Source of the DNA: Spirochaetaceae bacterium | GTDB taxonomy: Bacteria; Spirochaetota; Spirochaetia; Treponematales; Breznakiellaceae | Length of the DNA: 9,801 nucleotides | Reading direction: 5' to 3' | Assembly: GCA_031284295.1 (NCBI GenBank) | Contig: JAITAE010000151.1 | Location: 1 to 9,801 of the forward strand | Part shown: positions 7,752-9,801 of the stretch, one piece after another | Layout of the letters: every line of letters begins with the position of its first letter | Numbering within the stretch: the stretch's first letter is position 1 | Notes under the pieces: generated by a model | Seen by the model: the letters and a program-made list of their open reading frames with translations, nothing else | The model's database searches: none | Told to the model about the DNA's origin: nothing | Position numbers and translations under genes: made by a program

Positions 7752-7773
7752 TAGTAATACAATATATTTACTA
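7752..7773. promoter_or_regulatory. Operator-like palindrome at the operon start point
   Basis: TAGTAA (7752-7757) and TTACTA (7768-7773) are exact reverse complements separated by ten A/T-rich bases. The palindrome begins at the last base of the -10 box and covers the predicted transcription start (about 7766). A dimeric repressor bound there would block initiation. Which regulator binds is unknown. Confidence 0.4.
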
Positions 7774-7801
7774 TGATATTATTTCTGGAATTTTTTGTCA
7801 A
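7773..7801 (-). promoter_or_regulatory. Sigma-70-type promoter of the sulfate operon
   Basis: On the minus strand there is a perfect -35 box TTGACA (7796-7801), a 17-base A/T-rich spacer and a -10 box TATCAT (7773-7778, five of six consensus bases). Predicted initiation near 7766 gives a leader of about 60 bases ending at GGAGGAG before the binding-protein ATG. This is the best promoter match seen in the window. Confidence 0.75.
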
Positions 7802-7806
7802 GTGGG

Positions 7807-7835
7807 CAATTTCATCCCATGTCGCAATTTCATCC
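7807..7835. promoter_or_regulatory. 11-base direct repeat just upstream of the operon -35 box
   Basis: CAATTTCATCC occurs exactly at 7807-7817 and 7825-7835, 18 bases apart start to start. Relative to the predicted start (about 7766) the copies lie at about -41 to -51 and -59 to -69, a usual place for activator binding sites. A regulatory role is inferred from the position. The copies could instead be part of the neighbouring repetitive DNA. Confidence 0.4.
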
Positions 7836-7907
7836 AACCACACTCTATCCGCACTCTTTCGTATATACCGTCACCCCACCCATCCCATCCCCCGGCGAGC
7901 TGATCCC

Positions 7908-8030
7908 TTCTCCACGGTGGACTGAACCTTCTCCACAGCAGACTGAACCTTCTCCACGGCGGACAGAACCTTCTCCACGGCAGACAGAACGTTCTCCACG
8001 GTGGACTGAACCCCCACAGTAAACTGAACC
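7908..8030. repeat. 21-base minisatellite, about six tandem units
   Basis: Five consecutive 21-base units start at 7908, 7929, 7950, 7971 and 7992, with consensus TTCTCCACGG followed by YRGACWGAACC. A sixth, shortened 18-base unit (8013-8030) keeps the ACTGAACC end. Units 1 and 5 are identical; the others differ at a few positions, mainly in the central purine triplet and ACT versus ACA. The units are contiguous, with no spacers. Because the unit is a multiple of three without stops, several frames are open across it on both strands, but none has a credible start. It lies about 107 bases upstream of the operon -35 box. Confidence 0.85.
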
Positions 8031-8156
8031 TTTTCTACGGCAGACTGGATACCTCCCGGGGAGGATTGTCCCTGTTTTGGGCAAAAGGTATACCTTCTAC
8101 GGCGGACTGAACCTTTTCTCCGGCGGATTGTCCCTGTTTTATGGTGGAAGGTATAC
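8031..8156. repeat. Degenerate continuation of the array with a longer duplicated block
   Basis: Diverged copies of the 21-base unit occur at about 8031, 8095 and 8114. They are interleaved with a longer duplicated module: GGATTGTCCCTGTTTT is exact at 8063-8078 and 8125-8140 (offset 62), and each copy is followed within about 15 bases by AAGGTATAC (8085-8093 and 8148-8156). A near-perfect palindrome CCTCCC-G-GGGAGG is at 8052-8064. This looks like a higher-order repeat grown from the same minisatellite. Confidence 0.65.
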
Positions 8157-8249
8157 AAAACAAGGCAAAAGGTATATGGTTTTTTGTCGCGTTGTTTTGG
8201 AACGGCGCCGGTTGCTGACCAAAAATATACCATCAATAGGGAGTTTACT

Positions 8250-8432
8250 ATGCCTAAGAATGAGGATTGGCTTCCTTCGGCGCGCTCGGCGCAGTTGGAA
8301 AAGGCAAAGAACTGGAACGCGATTCTGGCCGTCAAGGGGACGGTGTGGGGTGTTCCGGCAGCGGATGTTACGGAACTGCTGACGCTGACTACGGTGGCGC
8401 AGGAGTTGCCGGATCAGGCTATGAGCGCGTAA
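8250..8432 (+). CDS. Short hypothetical protein, probably the N-terminal remnant of a longer family
   Basis: A 60-residue plus-strand frame begins MPKNEDWLPSARSAQLEKAK. The ATG is preceded by GGGAG (8239-8243) with six bases between, a good ribosome-binding site. Sequences starting MPKNEDWLP and continuing with a KNW..I...KGT.WG+P...+TEL pattern are, to my recollection, a recurrent family of small hypothetical proteins in termite-gut treponemes. Full members are around 200 residues with further C-terminal domains, so this copy would be truncated at the TAA at 8430-8432. No signal peptide, membrane segment or catalytic motif is visible. Function is unknown. It lies at the edge of repetitive DNA and is convergent with the lipoprotein gene to the right. 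The family statement comes from memory and was not searched. Confidence 0.6.
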   Translation: MPKNEDWLPSARSAQLEKAKNWNAILAVKGTVWGVPAADVTELLTLTTVAQELPDQAMSA

Positions 8433-8549
8433 AGGCAAAAATTGCCGCAGCAAGCTCGTTCCCTTCCTTATGCAGCTAAGCGTACGGTAGAACGTCAGGC
8501 AAAACAGCTTAAACGCTGTTTTGTGGCGCTGGACCAGGCCGCTGTTTAG
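8433..8549 (+). pseudogene. In-frame continuation after the stop codon, possible degraded C-terminal coding tail
   Basis: Directly after the TAA at 8430-8432 the same frame stays open for 38 codons to a TAG at 8547-8549. It reads through RTVERQAKQLKRCFVALDQA near its end, a basic, amphipathic composition that looks coding. It does not resemble what I expect for the rest of the MPKNEDW family, so it may be the tail of another gene (for example a transposase) joined by recombination, with the TAA at or near the joint. It has no start of its own. Chance openness over 38 codons is possible. Confidence 0.3.
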
Positions 8550-8886
8550 AAAAAGTTTTTAGCGCCCTGCTCCCGCACTACGTTGCGGTCTACCACCCAA
8601 TCCGGGGCCGTACCACCCTCACTTGTGAGTTTCGCGTTGCGAAACTCCTAAATCAGCGTTTTCCTGGACTTTCAAAACCCCTAACAAGACCTTCAGAACG
8701 TCCTTTTTGAAGCAAAAAACCTCTCAAAAAAGACCTTTTTAAGGACTCGCTCGATGTTTGGAACGTCTATCATTTCCGTCTGCCCGCATTCTCCATTTCC
8801 ACCAGCTCACGGCTCCTCCCTATCAATATTTCGTAATTCATTATACCACAAAAAATTAACAGCATTTTTATATCATACTTTTTGAA
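8550..8886. other. Gene-poor block with relic-like fragments
   Basis: No complete gene is visible in these 337 bases. On the minus strand two short open stretches look coding-like. One runs from 8647 to 8546 (33 codons after a TAG, containing TAPDWVVDRNVVREQGAKN, no start). The other, at 8841-8770, is a 23-codon frame from an ATG that overlaps a TATAAT at 8840-8845. T-rich and A-rich runs at 8703-8740 can form imperfect hairpins. The right end (8830-8886) is strongly A+T-rich. Decayed coding or mobile DNA is the simplest reading. Confidence 0.45.
8627..8647. repeat. Perfect 9-bp inverted repeat with a 3-base loop
   Basis: GAGTTTCGC (8627-8635) and GCGAAACTC (8639-8647) are exact reverse complements around GTT. 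There is no T run on either side, so an intrinsic terminator is unlikely. The compact G+C-balanced form suggests a dispersed palindromic repeat or a structured RNA element. Confidence 0.5.
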
Positions 8887-9543
8887 TCACCCCAACCCCA
8901 TAAACCAATAAAAAGGCCAAGGGTAGCTCTCCCTTCCTTCAACGCATTTTACTTTATAGCGAGTTAACTGCTGCCTTTCTTTTTTCTTATCAAAAGAATA
9001 AATTATTGTTACCGGTATTATAATTTCATCGCCAAAGTCCATGTAGTTTTTTAAAATTGAATGAATATAAGAATGGATACTTATTATTTTTATCACAGCC
9101 ACAGGGGAACCAATAAAATCTCCCGCATGATAAAAACCGTTGGGACTCAGAAACATTTTATCTATGGCTCTTGTCTTATTTTTCATAAGATAATACTTCT
9201 TCCCATCCAGAATAAAAGAGACTTCTTTGATGCGCAGCTTACGCGGGTAGTATTTTGTATGTAATTGGATTTTAGCAAAATATTCCCGGCTTGCATACCA
9301 GTGACTGAAACTAAGAGCTAATTCCCGTTCATCGTCCCAATCTTCCAGCCGCTTAGAAAGCTCCCATTCGTCAAATCTAAAACTCTTGTCCGGATCTTCA
9401 CTAGCCAACAGGTTTTCTATGAAGTCCGCTATTTTCTCAGCTGCTTCGTCGCTTTTATGCCCCTTGTTCGGACTTGTACTAGAGCAGCCGCCCAGCATAA
9501 GCAAAATTAAAATACATATATTTTTAACGTTTTTGTTACTCAA
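8887..9543 (-). CDS. Hypothetical lipoprotein
   Basis: This is a 218-residue protein of unknown family. It starts with a short basic segment, a hydrophobic core ICILILLMLGGC and a lipobox LGGC with the acceptor cysteine at residue 20, followed by a Ser/Thr/Pro-rich linker. It should be exported and lipid-anchored. The mature part is rich in charged and aromatic residues with alternating patterns (for example KLRIKEVSFILDGKKYYLM), suggesting a mainly beta or alpha/beta fold; no catalytic motif is evident. The start is the TTG at 9541-9543, set by GGAGGT (9549-9554) five bases upstream; the ATG codons inside the signal peptide are too late. Codons are clearly more A+T-rich than in the sulfate operon, suggesting separate origin. 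It is a single gene, with no partner in the window. Confidence 0.75.
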   Translation of the reverse strand: MSNKNVKNICILILLMLGGCSSTSPNKGHKSDEAAEKIADFIENLLASEDPDKSFRFDEWELSKRLEDWDDERELALSFSHWYASREYFAKIQLHTKYYPRKLRIKEVSFILDGKKYYLMKNKTRAIDKMFLSPNGFYHAGDFIGSPVAVIKIISIHSYIHSILKNYMDFGDEIIIPVTIIYSFDKKKERQQLTRYKVKCVEGRESYPWPFYWFMGLG

Positions 9544-9557
9544 TGCCTACCTCCGAT

Positions 9558-9587
9558 TTGTTCGAGAATGCGATAGTGCATATTATA
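9558..9587. promoter_or_regulatory. A+T-rich promoter-like region between the lipoprotein gene and the right-edge gene
   Basis: On the plus strand, TTGTTC (9558-9563), a 17-base spacer and TATTAT (9581-9586) form a plausible promoter pointing towards the gene at 9774. On the minus strand a perfect TATAAT overlaps it at 9582-9587, 38 bases before the lipoprotein TTG, but no good -35 box is found at the right distance. The two -10 boxes share bases, so divergent use would be mutually exclusive. Confidence 0.35.
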
Positions 9588-9630
9588 AATAAAAGATCCT
9601 ATATAATAAGCGGAATTGTACAGATCGTTT

Positions 9631-9651
9631 ATGCAATATGCAATATTCAAT
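9631..9651. repeat. Three tandem 7-base units
   Basis: ATGCAAT, ATGCAAT and ATTCAAT follow one another without gaps, then ATT. This is a small A+T-rich direct repeat upstream of the right-edge gene. It may be a slippage product, a binding site or part of an insertion-sequence end; the sequence does not decide. Confidence 0.45.
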
Positions 9652-9713
9652 ATTACGAGCCTTTCCCAAAACCGCAGGAAACAGCTAAATACGGCTGAAA
9701 CCGGGATAGGAAA

Positions 9714-9773
9714 AACGAGAGAACCCCTGTAAGATTGAAGCGTCTAAACTACCAATACAAGGAGACTCTCGTT
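9714..9773 (+). promoter_or_regulatory. Leader with inverted repeat and strong ribosome-binding site
   Basis: AACGAGAG (9714-9721) and CTCTCGTT (9766-9773) are exact reverse complements flanking 44 bases. The right arm ends immediately before the ATG, and the ribosome-binding site AAGGAG (9759-9764) lies just inside the loop next to it. If the arms pair in the mRNA they would tuck the initiation region into a stem, a simple way to limit translation. Confidence 0.4.
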
Positions 9774-9801
9774 ATGAAAACTATAACAGAAATCATCGGA
9801 G
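9774..9801 (+). CDS. Start of an unidentified gene running off the right edge (possibly a transposase)
   Basis: Nine codons are visible, reading MKTITEIIG, with AAGGAG ending nine bases before the ATG. I have a vague recollection of transposases in treponeme genomes that begin this way, and the relic-rich surroundings fit a mobile element, but nine residues cannot establish a family. That a gene begins here is well supported by the ribosome-binding site and start; its identity is not. Confidence 0.4.

Noticed and set aside
7795..8022. Plus-strand frame with PSPRWTE-type repeats
   Set aside because: It would start at a TTG inside the operon promoter and has no ribosome-binding site; the repeat pattern only reflects the minisatellite.
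7908..8030. Possible CRISPR array
   Set aside because: The units are contiguous 21-base tandem copies with no unique spacers, and there are no cas genes.
7871..8335. Long minus-strand open frame (154 codons) with heptad-like VEKVQSA repeats
   Set aside because: Its first part is the antisense of the better supported plus-strand gene at 8250. It has no ribosome-binding site or promoter, and the 21-base unit, being a multiple of three with no stops, keeps several frames open by itself.
8703..8740. Intrinsic terminator for the genes converging on this region
   Set aside because: The A and T runs pair only imperfectly (with a bulge), and no G+C-rich stem followed by a T tract is formed on either strand.

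Overview
The window is dominated by one long run of seven minus-strand genes (about 7705 down to 544) for assimilatory sulfate uptake and reduction. In transcription order they are a periplasmic sulfate-binding protein, two ABC permeases (cysT, cysW), the ABC ATPase (cysA), an adenylylsulfate (APS) reductase of the [4Fe-4S] type (cysH), and the two ATP sulfurylase subunits (cysD, cysN). Most junctions overlap by 1 to 26 bases. The exception is a 329-base, hairpin-rich gap between cysW and cysA. Together the genes would import sulfate, activate it to APS with ATP (CysD plus the GTPase CysN) and reduce APS to sulfite. There is no APS kinase (cysC) here, which fits an APS-type rather than a PAPS-type reductase. 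No sulfite reductase lies in the window.

Left of the operon, after a 458-base gap with several inverted repeats, is the first 28 codons of a cytidylate-kinase-like gene running off the left edge, with its own candidate promoter. Right of the operon is a well-formed promoter (TTGACA, 17-base spacer, TATCAT). An operator-like palindrome lies at its predicted start point and an 11-base direct repeat lies just upstream of its -35 box. Next come about 230 bases of repetitive DNA: a 21-base minisatellite followed by a longer 62-base-offset duplication.

From about 8250 the window becomes accessory DNA. It holds a short plus-strand gene that looks like the N-terminal piece of a small protein family I associate with termite-gut treponemes, an in-frame tail after its stop codon, a gene-poor block with a perfect 9-base-pair inverted repeat and short open remnants, an A+T-rich orphan lipoprotein gene on the minus strand, and at the right edge the first nine codons of a plus-strand gene with a strong ribosome-binding site, possibly a transposase.

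The likely source is a Gram-negative-type (diderm) bacterium of roughly 50% G+C. The MPKNEDW-type small protein and the repeat-laden intergenic DNA point, by recollection and not by any search, to a Treponema-like spirochaete. The metabolic genes are well-known families. The less explained parts are the repeats around the operon promoter, the structured intercistronic gap, the Fe-S-like cysteine pattern in CysD and the relic-rich right third.
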